DNA of 64,000 nt from Halorubellus sp. JP-L1 (GCF_011440375.1 NZ_JAAOIR010000002.1:969769-1033768), one strand, 5' to 3'; positions 17,427 to 25,792 are shown, counted from the stretch's first letter. Program-made: numbers and translations. Notes: generated by a model not told the origin, from the letters alone.

Positions 17427-17723
17427 TCACGGGTCGAGCGCGACTGGAATCTCCCGTCGAAAGCGTTCGAGGAGCGCCTCGTAGCCCGTGAATCGGACTT
17501 CCTCGACGCGATCGCCCTCGTGTCGTTCGTGGGTCCCGTGGTGGTTGTCGTACCGGATGTGTGGATCGTCGCCGCCTTTCTCGCCGTAGTGGAACGCGTA
17601 CTTGACGCCGTCCGGGAACTTCTCCGACTCGGGGACGCGAAGCACGCGGATTCGGACGACGCCGGTCCCGAAGTCGTAGCGGCGGTCGAGGATCGTCGAT
17701 ACCTCGACGTCATCTGGGGCCAT
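17427..17723 (-). CDS. TumE/DUF6516-like protein, probable toxin
   Basis: A 98-residue basic-aromatic protein. Its motifs are ILDRRYDFGTGVVRIRVLRVP near the start, YAFHYGEKGGDDPHIRYDNHHG (about residues 42-63) and a C-terminal helix LLERFRREI. The histidine-rich DNHHGTHERH segment is characteristic of the DUF6516/TumE family, annotated as the toxin half of toxin-antitoxin pairs. The target has not been established, to my knowledge. It is the first gene of the pair, ahead of the putative antitoxin. A TATA box about 30 bases upstream gives a leaderless start at ATG 17723. Confidence 0.72.
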   Translation of the reverse strand: MAPDDVEVSTILDRRYDFGTGVVRIRVLRVPESEKFPDGVKYAFHYGEKGGDDPHIRYDNHHGTHERHEGDRVEEVRFTGYEALLERFRREIPVALDP

Positions 17724-17748
17724 CCCCGGTGTTGGTTCGGTCTCCACG

Positions 17749-17780
17749 GATAAAATATTGTTGGTGGATGCACCAACAAT
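17749..17780 (-). promoter_or_regulatory. Promoter with perfect palindromic operator of the toxin-antitoxin pair
   Basis: An AT-rich TATA box at 17750-17758 lies about 30 bases before the toxin-like ATG. Directly upstream and touching it, at 17757-17780, is a perfect inverted repeat: ATTGTTGGTG, a GATG centre, then CACCAACAAT. It covers the position of the BRE element, so a dimeric repressor bound there would block TFB/TBP binding. This is the classical layout of an autoregulated toxin-antitoxin operon. Confidence 0.75.
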
Positions 17781-17834
17781 CGGGCGAGCGGAACGTTCGT
17801 CACCCTTTTGCTGGTCGACGGTGCATTCACGGGT

Positions 17835-18254
17835 ATGTTTGGAGGAGGCGGCGGCGGCATGAATCCGCGCAAGATGCAGCAGATGATGAAGCAGATGGGC
17901 ATCGACGTCGACGAACTCGACGTCGAGGAGGTCATCATCCGAACGGCGGACGAGGAGCTGTACTTCTCGGACGCGCAAGTGACGAAGATGGACGCGCGCG
18001 GTCAGGAGACCTACCAGGTCGTCGGCTCGCCCGACTCGCGCGAGGTAGGGAGCGGCGACGCGAGCGCGATCGAGTCCGGCGACGGCGACGCTGCTGCCGG
18101 AGCAGTCGATTCCGACGGTGGCGACGGCGGCATCCCGGACGACGACGTGGAACTGGTCGCGATGCGCGCCGGCGTCCCCGAGGACCAGGCTCGCGAGGCC
18201 CTCGAGGCGAACGACGGCGACCTCGCCGCGGCCGTCTCCGCGCTCGAAGAGTGA
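17835..18254 (+). CDS. nac: Nascent polypeptide-associated complex protein
   Basis: A 139-residue archaeal NAC. The N-terminus is glycine-rich ([22 protein letters not shown]). The NAC beta-barrel covers about residues 20-65 ([20 protein letters not shown]...YQVVG). A UBA-like helix bundle covers about 95-138 ([24 protein letters not shown]). A serine/aspartate/glycine linker separates them and makes the protein somewhat longer than other archaeal NACs. It binds emerging chains at the ribosome as a homodimer. The stop overlaps the GTG start of trmI (GTGA), an arrangement seen in other haloarchaea as far as I recall. Confidence 0.92.
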   Translation: MFGGGGGGMNPRKMQQMMKQMGIDVDELDVEEVIIRTADEELYFSDAQVTKMDARGQETYQVVGSPDSREVGSGDASAIESGDGDAAAGAVDSDGGDGGIPDDDVELVAMRAGVPEDQAREALEANDGDLAAAVSALEE

Positions 18255-18979
18255 GCGTCCTGCTCGTCCACGGCGACCGCGAGTACCTGCGGGCGCCCGG
18301 GGACGAACTCCACACCGACCTCGGCGTGCTCGACGTCCCCGAGGACGTCGAGCACGGCGACGTCCTCGAGACGCATCTCGGCGAAGCGTTCACGGTGCGA
18401 CCGCTCCGCGGCCCGGACCTCTTCGAGCACTTCGAGCGCACCGGCGCGCCGATGATGCCACGGGACGTCGGCCTGATCGTCGGCGAGACCGGCGTCGCGG
18501 CCGGCGACGAGGTGCTCGACGCCGGCACCGGCACGGGCGTCCTCTCCGCGTACCTCGGCCGGATGGGCGCGAACGTCACGACGTACGAGCGCGACCCCGA
18601 GTTCGCCGACGTCGCACGCGAGAACATGCGACTCGCCGGCGTCGACGACGCCGTGGACGTCCGCACGGGCGACCTCACCGAGCACCTCGACGAGCACGTC
18701 GACGAGGCGTTCGACGTCCTCACGCTCGACACCGGCGACGCGAACGAGGTCGTCGAGCGCGCGCCCGACGTCCTCCGGTACGGCGGGTTCGTCGCGGTGT
18801 ACTCGCCGTTCGTCGAGCAGACCCGAGAAGCCGTCGCGGCCGCACGCGATGTCGGGCTACAGGACGTTCGAACCGAGGAGACCATCCAGCGCCCGATGGA
18901 CTTCGACGACCGGGGGTCGCGGCCGTCGACGGGCGGCGTCGGCCACACCGGCTACCTCACGTACGCTCGGCACTACTGA
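18251..18979 (+). CDS. trmI: tRNA (adenine-N1)-methyltransferase, TrmI type
   Basis: A 242-residue SAM-dependent methyltransferase. SAM motif I is [19 protein letters not shown] near residues 92-110; the acidic ribose-binding residue follows in TTYERDPEF; the catalytic region contains [11 protein letters not shown]. The N-terminal 65 residues are the small beta-domain of the family, and [16 protein letters not shown] is the substrate loop. Archaeal TrmI methylates A57/A58 in the tRNA T-loop. The GTG start overlaps the nac stop, so the two are cotranslated. Confidence 0.88.
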   Translation: MSVLLVHGDREYLRAPGDELHTDLGVLDVPEDVEHGDVLETHLGEAFTVRPLRGPDLFEHFERTGAPMMPRDVGLIVGETGVAAGDEVLDAGTGTGVLSAYLGRMGANVTTYERDPEFADVARENMRLAGVDDAVDVRTGDLTEHLDEHVDEAFDVLTLDTGDANEVVERAPDVLRYGGFVAVYSPFVEQTREAVAAARDVGLQDVRTEETIQRPMDFDDRGSRPSTGGVGHTGYLTYARHY

Positions 18980-19039
18980 TTCTCGCGGTCGAGCCTCGCC
19001 GCGGACGCGCGGCGGGGCCGCACGATCGCGTCGACTGCG

Positions 19040-20422
19040 TCACGCGGTCGTCCGTGCGTCGACGACGCGGTCGCCGGCGACGGTGTTCCCGGCACCGATC
19101 CGGTACGCGACGACGCCGAGGAGCGCTGCGACGAGCGCCATCGGCGTCAGCAGGAAGCCGACGAACCCCGGCCCGAACCCGCCGACGGGCGTCGACGGGA
19201 GGACGCCCAGGACGGGGGTCGCGAGGACGAGCGCGGTGACGGCGGCGACTGGCCAGCCGACGCGCTGGTCGTAGACGCCGACGAGGTAGAACCCGCCGAC
19301 GGCGACCGCGACGATCGCGGCCATCACCGAGAGGAACGACGTGGAGAGCGCGAACGCGACGCCGCCGCCGACGCCGACGGTCGCGGCGACCCGGAGCGCG
19401 GCCTCGCGGAGGTTCGCGACGGCCGGCGCACGCGCCGACAGCACGCCGAAGGCGGCGATGCCCGCGGGGAGTGCGAGCAGTTCGAAGTTCCGCGTCGAGA
19501 GTGGCCCGTACCCCCCGACGAGCGCGTACAGGCCGCCGCCGAGGACGACGACGCCCCCGAGCGCCGCGAGGACGGACGCGTCCCGCTCGGGGCGCGCACT
19601 CCCGCCGAGGACGAACAGGCACGCGCCGAGGATGACGGCGAGGACGACCGCGCTCGGGCCGCCGGCGACGAGCGCGTCCGAGAGCATCGTCGGGCCGACC
19701 GCGAGCGCGACCGAGAGTTCGGCGTTCGCTCGCGCGAGGACGTCGTCGTTCGGCGCGAACGCGACGTACGTCCCGTCGTCGAGGTGCGCGCGCGACTCGT
19801 AGTCGGCGTCGCCGTTCCAGGCGACGCGCTCGCCGTCTCGCGACCCGTCTGCGTCGGCCGCGTACTCCTCGACGACGCCGGTCTGCGGGCGATTCGCGAC
19901 GCTGCTTCCCTCGGGGCCGTAGAGTTCGAGACGGTCCGCGTGCAGCGTGATGCCGTCGTTCGGCTCGCCGAACAGCGTCACGAGCGTCGTCCCACCGGGG
20001 CCGTCGCGGGCCGCGTCGGGGATCGTCCAGCCGACGACGAGTTCCCCGTCGGCGAACGTCGCCGTGACGTTCCGCGCCCCGTGCTCGTGACCGACGTAGC
20101 GGTACTCGAAGGCCTCGGCGACCACGGCGTCGACCGCGCTCCGGTTGTCCGCGAGTGCGTCCGCGGTCGCGTCGTCGACCGCGACGCGCGCCCGGAATCG
20201 TGCGCTGCCGTCATCGCGGACGCGCATCTCGACCGTGCTGCGGGTCACCTTCAGTTCGACGTCCGTGGCGTCGTTCGCGTACCCGCGGTCGAGCGCGCAC
20301 ACCGGGCACACGGGTTCGGGTGGCGTGCTCGCCGCGGCGGGGACGGCCGCGAGCGGTGCGAGGACGGACAATACCGCGAGTACCGCGAGCGCGACAGGGA
20401 GGGCGGGACGGCCGGGTTGCAT
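19040..20422 (-). CDS. Exported CxxC protein with multi-spanning membrane half (paralogue A)
   Basis: A 460-residue protein with a signal-like segment at residues 6-30. Just after it comes CPVCALDRG, then a soluble extracytoplasmic domain of about 190 residues. That domain contains AVDDATADALADNRSAVDAVVAEAF and ends near YVAFAPNDDVLARA. About nine hydrophobic segments fill the remaining 240 residues. It shares this plan, the CxxC, and several aligned motifs with the gene at 21098-22564, so the two are paralogues. I do not recognise the family. The cysteine pair could bind metal or form a disulfide outside the membrane. The start ATG 20422 has an AT-rich box 27 bases upstream. Confidence 0.78.
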   Translation of the reverse strand: MQPGRPALPVALAVLAVLSVLAPLAAVPAAASTPPEPVCPVCALDRGYANDATDVELKVTRSTVEMRVRDDGSARFRARVAVDDATADALADNRSAVDAVVAEAFEYRYVGHEHGARNVTATFADGELVVGWTIPDAARDGPGGTTLVTLFGEPNDGITLHADRLELYGPEGSSVANRPQTGVVEEYAADADGSRDGERVAWNGDADYESRAHLDDGTYVAFAPNDDVLARANAELSVALAVGPTMLSDALVAGGPSAVVLAVILGACLFVLGGSARPERDASVLAALGGVVVLGGGLYALVGGYGPLSTRNFELLALPAGIAAFGVLSARAPAVANLREAALRVAATVGVGGGVAFALSTSFLSVMAAIVAVAVGGFYLVGVYDQRVGWPVAAVTALVLATPVLGVLPSTPVGGFGPGFVGFLLTPMALVAALLGVVAYRIGAGNTVAGDRVVDARTTA

Positions 20423-20442
20423 GTCTGGAGCATCCGAACGCG

Positions 20443-20455
20443 AGGATAAGTGTCT
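20443..20455. promoter_or_regulatory. Shared divergent TATA region
   Basis: CGAGGATAAGTGT contains an AT-rich core, ACTTATCC on the minus strand. It lies 27 bases before the ATG of the CxxC membrane protein (20422) and about 32 bases before the ATG of the NUDIX gene (20481). One short element therefore appears to serve both divergent leaderless genes. Confidence 0.55.
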
Positions 20456-20480
20456 TGTCCGCACCACTCGGACTCGCGGT

Positions 20481-21068
20481 ATGGTCGACGAGTGGGAACA
20501 CGAGGACGACGCCGAGCGCGTCGCGACCGCGGGATCGCTCGCGCTCGTCCGCGAGGGCGTCCGGCGCCCCGACGGCGTCCACGACGAGCACGCGTTCGTC
20601 GACGCGGGCGACGAAGACACGCCGGAAGCGGTCGCCGTGGTGGCGCTGACGCCCGACGGCGACGTGGTGCTCGTCGAGCAGTACCGGCCGACGTTCGGCG
20701 AGACCTGCGTGGAGTGTCCCGCGGGCGGCGTCCGCGAGGGCGAGTCCTTCGCTGCCGCCGCCCGCCGGGAACTCCGCGAGGAGACCGGGTACCGGGTAGC
20801 GAGTCAGAAGGTCGACGTCGTCCAGACGTACCGTCCGATGGGCGTCGCGCGCGTCCGCCGCGGCGTCGCCGTCGCGACCGACGTCGAACCGACCGACGAC
20901 GGCGCGGACCCGGACGACGACGAGTTCCTCGACGTCCACGTCGTTCCACCCGAGGACGCGCTCGCGACCGCGACCGCGCCCGACGCGACCGGGTGGACGC
21001 TCACGCCGCTGTTGCTCGCAGAGCGGGCCGGTTACCTGTCGGCCGCGGAGCGCGCTAACGACCGTTAG
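20481..21068 (+). CDS. NUDIX hydrolase, ADP-ribose pyrophosphatase-like
   Basis: A 195-residue NUDIX protein. The Nudix box is complete: G-GVREG-E-SFAAAAR-REL-REETGY, near residues 85-108. It is preceded by VVLVEQYRPTFGETCVECPAGG, typical of ADP-ribose/ADP-sugar pyrophosphatases. The family hydrolyses nucleoside diphosphates linked to another moiety; the substrate cannot be read here. The N-terminal start ATG 20481 was preferred over one 112 codons earlier, which overlaps the divergent gene. It lies between two paralogous membrane genes read from the opposite strand. Its stop is inside a 33-bp tandem repeat. Confidence 0.87.
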   Translation: MVDEWEHEDDAERVATAGSLALVREGVRRPDGVHDEHAFVDAGDEDTPEAVAVVALTPDGDVVLVEQYRPTFGETCVECPAGGVREGESFAAAARRELREETGYRVASQKVDVVQTYRPMGVARVRRGVAVATDVEPTDDGADPDDDEFLDVHVVPPEDALATATAPDATGWTLTPLLLAERAGYLSAAERANDR

Positions 21069-21118
21069 TTCGCGGCCGCGGAGCGCGCTGACGACCGTTA
21101 GTTCGCGGTCGCGGAGTC
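21041..21118. repeat. 33-bp tandem repeat over two convergent stop codons
   Basis: GGCCGCGGAGCGCGCTAACG begins at 21041. The 33-base unit repeats from 21074 with one mismatch (TAACG to TGACG), and a partial third copy starts at 21107. The unit contains CCGTTAG, so one copy supplies the TAG of the NUDIX gene and the next supplies the TAA of the convergent membrane gene (21098). The duplicated unit thus makes the ends of both genes. Confidence 0.85.
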
Positions 21119-22564
21119 GTCGGCGTCGCGGTCGTCTTCGAGACCGGCGTCGACGTCCTCGTCGGTGTCGGCGGCGACGCCCCGAGGTGGCTCCCGTGGG
21201 GTCGTTCCTGCGCGGCGACCGAGCGCGAACAGCGGTGCGCCGAGCGCGGCGACGACGACCACCCAGGCGATCGGCGACGGCGTCCCGATCATCGACGGCG
21301 AGAGCAGCGGGAACGCGAACGCGAGCGGTGCAAGCGCGAACGTCGCCGCGACCCCGGCCGCGGGCGCGACGCCGCGAGCGCTGGCGAGGCCGAGCACGCC
21401 CACGAGCGGGACGCTCGCCGACGCCACGGCGAGCGAGGCGAGTTCGGGCGCGGCGACGGCCGCCGCGACCGCGAGCACGCCGAAGACCGGTAGCGCGTAG
21501 AACGCCACCGTCGGGACGCGCGACGTGACCGCGCTGCGGCCCGGTGGCCCGTCGGCGACGGCGAGGACCGCGGTCGCGCCCGCGGCCACGGTCGTGCCCG
21601 GAGCGACGCCGAGGAACGCGAGCGCCAGCCAGTCCTCGCGCAGCCAGAGTAACCCGAGGACGGTCGCCGCGAGACAGCCGACGGTCGCGAGCGCGTACCC
21701 GACCGCGAGCCAGCGCGCGTCCGCCGCGAGCGACCCGAGCACCCGACCGACCGTCGGCCCGGAGAGTACGAGCAGGCCCGCCAGCGCGCCGGCGAGCACG
21801 CTCGCCACCCACGCCGTCGCCGCCGCGGCCGGGAGCTCAGTGCTCGCCTCCGCAGTCCAGATGGACGCGAACGCCGCCAGTTCACCGCCGAGGGCTCCAC
21901 CGACGCCGCCGCGTTCCGCCCACGCCACGTACCCGCCGTAGCTCGTGTACTGCGCGTTCGAACCCGGTTCGAGGACGATCTCGTCTTCGCCCCAGCCGTG
22001 GGGAGAGCGCACCAGCACCGAGCCCTCCGGGCCAGTCATCGTCGCTCTGTCGACCGCGACGTCGATGCCGCCGACTGTCGAATTCCGCACGAAGCGGTCC
22101 GTGTAGACGACGCCACCGTAACCGTCGCTGGAGACGTCCGGGAGCGCGAACCGGACCGTCACGGTCCGGTCGTCGATGCTGGCGTCCACGCGCTCGACGT
22201 CGCGAATCACGGCCGAGTCGGCCCGGTGGGAGGGCTCCGAGCGCTCGGGCGTCGCGAACGCGTCGCGAGCCACGGCGTCGAGCAGCGACGCGTTCTCGTG
22301 GAACCGGTCGGCCGCGCGCTCGTCGACGCGAACCCTCGCCTCGCCGGTCGCCGTCCCGTTCGCGTGGAACTGGACGTCGAGTTCGCTCCCGGTCACCGTC
22401 GCGTCCGCGCCGTGCGCGTCGGCTGCATTCTCGAACCCACCCGTGCAGCCACCGCAGAGCGGGACGGGCGGATGCGCGCCGGAAGTCGGCGCGGGCACGG
22501 CCGCGACCCCGGCGAGGACCGCGACGGCGACGACGACGAGGAGGGAGACCGAGGTTCGACTCAT
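21098..22564 (-). CDS. Exported CxxC protein with multi-spanning membrane half (paralogue B)
   Basis: A 488-residue protein with a signal-like segment at residues 6-26, then the cysteine motif CGGCTGGFENAADAHG. A soluble domain of about 190 residues contains RVDERAADRFHENASLLDAVARDAF. About ten hydrophobic segments and an acidic cytosolic tail (TDEDVDAGLEDDRD) follow. The order CxxC, charged domain, TGPEGSV/YGPEGSS motif, then membrane half matches the gene at 19040-20422. No catalytic motif is evident. Start at ATG 22564; an alternative start nine codons upstream begins MSKHIEYE. Function unknown. Confidence 0.78.
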   Translation of the reverse strand: MSRTSVSLLVVVAVAVLAGVAAVPAPTSGAHPPVPLCGGCTGGFENAADAHGADATVTGSELDVQFHANGTATGEARVRVDERAADRFHENASLLDAVARDAFATPERSEPSHRADSAVIRDVERVDASIDDRTVTVRFALPDVSSDGYGGVVYTDRFVRNSTVGGIDVAVDRATMTGPEGSVLVRSPHGWGEDEIVLEPGSNAQYTSYGGYVAWAERGGVGGALGGELAAFASIWTAEASTELPAAAATAWVASVLAGALAGLLVLSGPTVGRVLGSLAADARWLAVGYALATVGCLAATVLGLLWLREDWLALAFLGVAPGTTVAAGATAVLAVADGPPGRSAVTSRVPTVAFYALPVFGVLAVAAAVAAPELASLAVASASVPLVGVLGLASARGVAPAAGVAATFALAPLAFAFPLLSPSMIGTPSPIAWVVVVAALGAPLFALGRRAGTTPREPPRGVAADTDEDVDAGLEDDRDADDSATAN

Positions 22565-22658
22565 GCACTCGTATTCTATGTGCTTCGACATGAATGCGTG
22601 CCTAGGTGAAACGCGGCCTGAAGTCTCCTCACGCGCGCAAACCGCCCGAAGTCGGCCG

Positions 22659-23522
22659 CTACTCGTACTCGTAGAAGCCCTCGCCGGTCTTCTTCCCGAG
22701 GTCGCCGGCGTCGACCTTCCGCTTCAGGAGGTACGCGGGCTTGTAGCGGTCGCCGAGCTCCTCGTGGAGCGTCTCGCTCGCGTGCAGGCAGATGTCGAGG
22801 CCGATGTGGTCCGCGAGCGTCAGCGGCCCCATCGGGACGTTCGTTCCGAGTTCCATCCCCGTGTCGATGTCCTCCTTCGTCGCGACGCCCTCGTCGAACG
22901 CGCGGATGCCCTCGTTGATCCACGGCATCAGGATGCGGTTCGCGACGAACCCCGGCTTGTCGTCGGACTCCCACGTCGTCTTCCCGAGGTCCTCCGCGAA
23001 CGCGTGCGCGACCTCGAGCGCCTCTTTACTGCTCTTCTCGCCCTCGACGATCTCGACCCCCTCCATGACCGGTACGGGATTCATGAAGTGCAAGCCGACG
23101 ACGCGCGCTTCGCTGTCGATCGCGCTCGCGATCGTCGTGATCGAGAGCGTCGACGTGTTCGTCGCGAGCAGGCACTCGTCGTCGACGATCTCGGCGAGGT
23201 CCCCGAAGATGTCCTGTTTCACGTCCATGTCCTCGAGGGCCGCCTCGACGACGACGTCGCAGTCCCCGAGATCGTCGAGCGCCGTCGTTCCCTCGACGCG
23301 ATCGAGGATCGCCGTCTTCTCGTCGACGCTGATGCTGTCGCGGGAGACGAACCGGTCGAGGCTGTCCTCGATCGTGTCGAACCCGTTCTCGACGAACTCG
23401 CGCTCGATGTCCCGCATCGTCACGTCGTAGCCCGCCTGCGCCGCCACCTGTGCGATCCCGCTCCCCATCGTGCCGGCGCCGACGACGCCGACGCGATCGA
23501 TCTCGCCGAGTGCGTGTACCAT
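22659..23522 (-). CDS. 3-hydroxyacyl-CoA dehydrogenase
   Basis: A 287-residue enzyme of the 3-hydroxybutyryl/3-hydroxyacyl-CoA dehydrogenase family. The NAD-binding motif is VGVVGAGTMGSGIAQVAAQAG at residues 10-30. The catalytic histidine is in GLHFMNPVPVMEGVE, followed by the C-terminal dimerisation domain with PGFVANRILMPWINEG and GPLTLADHIGLD. It oxidises L-3-hydroxyacyl-CoA in beta-oxidation or acts in the reverse direction in polyester or butyryl-CoA routes. A TTTTTA box 26 bases upstream of ATG 23522 indicates a leaderless mRNA. It stands alone; the acyl-CoA dehydrogenase is 18 kb away. Confidence 0.92.
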   Translation of the reverse strand: MVHALGEIDRVGVVGAGTMGSGIAQVAAQAGYDVTMRDIEREFVENGFDTIEDSLDRFVSRDSISVDEKTAILDRVEGTTALDDLGDCDVVVEAALEDMDVKQDIFGDLAEIVDDECLLATNTSTLSITTIASAIDSEARVVGLHFMNPVPVMEGVEIVEGEKSSKEALEVAHAFAEDLGKTTWESDDKPGFVANRILMPWINEGIRAFDEGVATKEDIDTGMELGTNVPMGPLTLADHIGLDICLHASETLHEELGDRYKPAYLLKRKVDAGDLGKKTGEGFYEYE

Positions 23523-23631
23523 GCCTCGTGGTTCTCCGAACGGCAGTAAAAATGTGTGAGGTTCGGTCGCTGCAGGTGTCCGCCACGCGGAGCGTGGCGC
23601 CGACCGTCGGCGTCCGACGAGACTGCCGCTG

Positions 23632-24051
23632 TCAGTCCGCGAGGACGCCGCCGACCAGGTACCCGACGTACGAGATCGCCTGGACCACTCCCAGTACCAT
23701 GACGAGCAGGACGGCCAACAACGGGAGGTTCGGGTCGTCTAGGGACCCGTTCGGCTCCACGTACTCGGCCACCGGCAGCACGACGAGTATCCCGACGATG
23801 TAACTGCCGCTGACGACCACCGTGCCCGCGTCCGACAGTCCCCTGACACCGCACCACGCTCCCAGCAGGAACGCGTACAGACCGAACAGGACCAACACCA
23901 CGTCGCCGCTCGGACGCGACACCGACCCGTGTAGCAGCGCTCCGGTGGCGACGACCGCGACGTAGAGACCGACGACGCCCAGTGACGTCGCGACTGCGAC
24001 GCGGAACAGGTCGTCCCGCCGGGCACCATCGAAGTCCGCGACGGCGTTCAT
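23632..24051 (-). CDS. Four-helix membrane protein, unknown function
   Basis: A 139-residue protein with four hydrophobic segments (about residues 17-40, 48-68, 74-94 and 108-134). A short acidic loop, YVEPNGSLDDPN, lies before the last one. No family is recognised. It starts 12 bases after the stop of the Tat-exported cysteine protein and so probably belongs to the same operon. It also has its own candidate TATA box (AGTTATAAC, minus strand, about 24076-24084) inside the end of that gene. A role as partner, immunity or anchoring protein for the exported neighbour is possible but only inferred. Confidence 0.68.
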   Translation of the reverse strand: MNAVADFDGARRDDLFRVAVATSLGVVGLYVAVVATGALLHGSVSRPSGDVVLVLFGLYAFLLGAWCGVRGLSDAGTVVVSGSYIVGILVVLPVAEYVEPNGSLDDPNLPLLAVLLVMVLGVVQAISYVGYLVGGVLAD

Positions 24052-24063
24052 GGCCGATACCTA

Positions 24064-25053
24064 TCAGTTCCGCGTTATAACTTTTGTCCAGCCGTCGGCG
24101 CTCTCGTCGCCCCCGTAGCCGCTCCCGTTCCCGGACCACTTCGCGTCCACGCCGTAATCTCCCACGTTCGACGCGAAGGACTCGGCGACGGTCGCCCGAG
24201 CCTCGTCGAACCGGAAGTCGCACTCCAGCCCGAAGCAGTGGTCCGCGACGTCGTAGTGGGGTTGGGCGACGACGCGACCGTCCGGGAGGTCCCAGAGGCG
24301 TGCGTGCCACTGCGCGCCCAGGTAGCCCGTTCCCTTCGCGAACCCGGCGTGCTGTGCGGGCGCCGACCCGTCGTCGAGGACGACGAACCGGTCCTTGCTC
24401 GGGAGTGCCGAACACCAGCACTCGCCCGACCAGACGTCGAGGTGCTGCATCTCGTACTGGATCTGGCCGGCGTCGCGGAACGTGTCCCAGACGACGCTGA
24501 TCGGCCCGGTCCGCTCCGCGATGCCACCGGACGCCGACGCGTACGAGTACAGCGGCAGCGTCTCGATCGACGGCACGGGGGCCTCGGCCGTCGACCGGAC
24601 GCGACGTCTCGTCTCTGCCTCCTGGGCCGCCCACTCGTCGAGAGACGCCAGGTACGCCGTGTCCTCGAACTCGACCGTAAACGGACCACGGCGGTCGCGG
24701 TACCGCACCGGGAGGTCCCGTCGCTCGACGCGTCCCTCGTCGAGGACGACGACGCGCCGACCGACGACCGACCGGAGTTCGTCGCTCTCGAAGCGCTCGA
24801 CGTACTCGAACCCGCCGCGAACGGGCTCGTACTCGATGCTGCGAGTCCCGCGATAGCTGTACTCTCCCCGCTCGCGCGTCGGAGCCGCCCCCGAAGCCGT
24901 CGTGGTCGCGAGACTCGCGAGCACTCCCGTGGTTCCCGCTGTCTTCAGGACGTCCCTCCGACGCAGGCCGTCGTCGACCATCGAGTGTGTCGCTGCTTCG
25001 TTGGACTCTCTCGCCGCTTCGTCCGTCTCGTCCGTTCGTCGATTGCGGTCCAT
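24064..25053 (-). CDS. Tat-exported protein with cysteine-rich C-terminal half, unknown function
   Basis: A 329-residue protein. Its twin-arginine signal is at residues 30-56 (RRRDVLKTAGTTG, then a hydrophobic stretch ending TASGAA). The mature part has a charged domain (about 60-150). A second half from about residue 205 contains GECWCSALPSKD and DHCFGLECDF, four cysteines that could form disulfides outside the cell. HARLWDLPDGRVVAQPHYD lies between them. I do not recognise the family. The start may instead be Met25 (24981). Codon use is slightly less GC-extreme than its neighbours. It is followed directly by a small membrane protein. Confidence 0.7.
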   Translation of the reverse strand: MDRNRRTDETDEAARESNEAATHSMVDDGLRRRDVLKTAGTTGVLASLATTTASGAAPTRERGEYSYRGTRSIEYEPVRGGFEYVERFESDELRSVVGRRVVVLDEGRVERRDLPVRYRDRRGPFTVEFEDTAYLASLDEWAAQEAETRRRVRSTAEAPVPSIETLPLYSYASASGGIAERTGPISVVWDTFRDAGQIQYEMQHLDVWSGECWCSALPSKDRFVVLDDGSAPAQHAGFAKGTGYLGAQWHARLWDLPDGRVVAQPHYDVADHCFGLECDFRFDEARATVAESFASNVGDYGVDAKWSGNGSGYGGDESADGWTKVITRN

Positions 25054-25222
25054 TCGAATCCTCGACCCTTCCGCGTTCCCGCATTTGAACCATCGGCCGC
25101 ACCTCCCGACCCAGGGGACCCGTCGTATCGAAACCGCAGTACGAAATCGCTACGGGAGTTCCGGACGTGACGGCGGAGTTACGAAAAAGATTGAAGCATC
25201 GGGCGGTGCTGGATTGGACAAC

Positions 25223-25792
25223 GTGGCAAGCGAGGAAACGGAGTGCAAGGGTGGGGACGCCGCGGCCGACCGGACCGCACTCCCCGGGGTGGACGAGGAC
25301 GGGGCCGATGCGTTGGCCGACGCGGACATCGCTGCGGTGGACGTCCGCGAGCGCGCGGTGAGTTACCGCGACCTGCTCGCGGCCGGAATCGGTCGCGAGA
25401 CCGCGACGGCGCTCCGCCGCGAGTTCTCGCTCCCGTACTCGACGACGTTCGGCGAGGGCATCGAGGACCGCTCGGACGAGGTGACGGGCCTCCAGGACGG
25501 CGAGCGCGACTGGGTGGCGGCGAGCGCGAGCGACTGGGAGGAGATGGGCGTCCCCGAGTACGACCCCGTGGAGCGCGAACCCGAGGACATCTGGGCGGAC
25601 CACGACCGCCCGACGCCGGTCACCGCCGTCTCCGGCGTCGGGCCGGCGGACGCGCAACGGCTCGCGGACGTCGGCGTGACGTCGGTCCGCCAGCTCTCCT
25701 TCGCGGACGCGGGCCTCGTCGCCGACCTCCTCGACCTGAACGTGATGGCGGTGCGGACGTGGCGGTTCCAGGCGCGCGACCGAGCCGACTGA
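25223..25792 (+). CDS. Helix-hairpin-helix-like protein, unknown function (paralogue 1)
   Basis: A 189-residue soluble acidic protein. The C-terminal 55 residues hold a helix-hairpin-helix-like repeat, AVSGVGPADAQRLADVGVTSVRQL, ending VRTWRFQARDR. A related motif (VSYRDLLAAGIGRETATALRREF) occurs near residues 40-65. TGLQDGERDWVAAS in the middle is shared with the next plus-strand gene. The fold suggests DNA contact, but no catalytic residues are seen. The start is uncertain: GTG 25223 is the best candidate after the AT-rich stretch GAAAAAG (25183-25189). Confidence 0.65.
   Translation: MASEETECKGGDAAADRTALPGVDEDGADALADADIAAVDVRERAVSYRDLLAAGIGRETATALRREFSLPYSTTFGEGIEDRSDEVTGLQDGERDWVAASASDWEEMGVPEYDPVEREPEDIWADHDRPTPVTAVSGVGPADAQRLADVGVTSVRQLSFADAGLVADLLDLNVMAVRTWRFQARDRAD

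Noticed and set aside
24064..25053. Halocin C8-like precursor
   Set aside because: Tat signal and operon layout are suggestive, but only four cysteines are present rather than the ten of halocin C8, and no sequence match is recognised.
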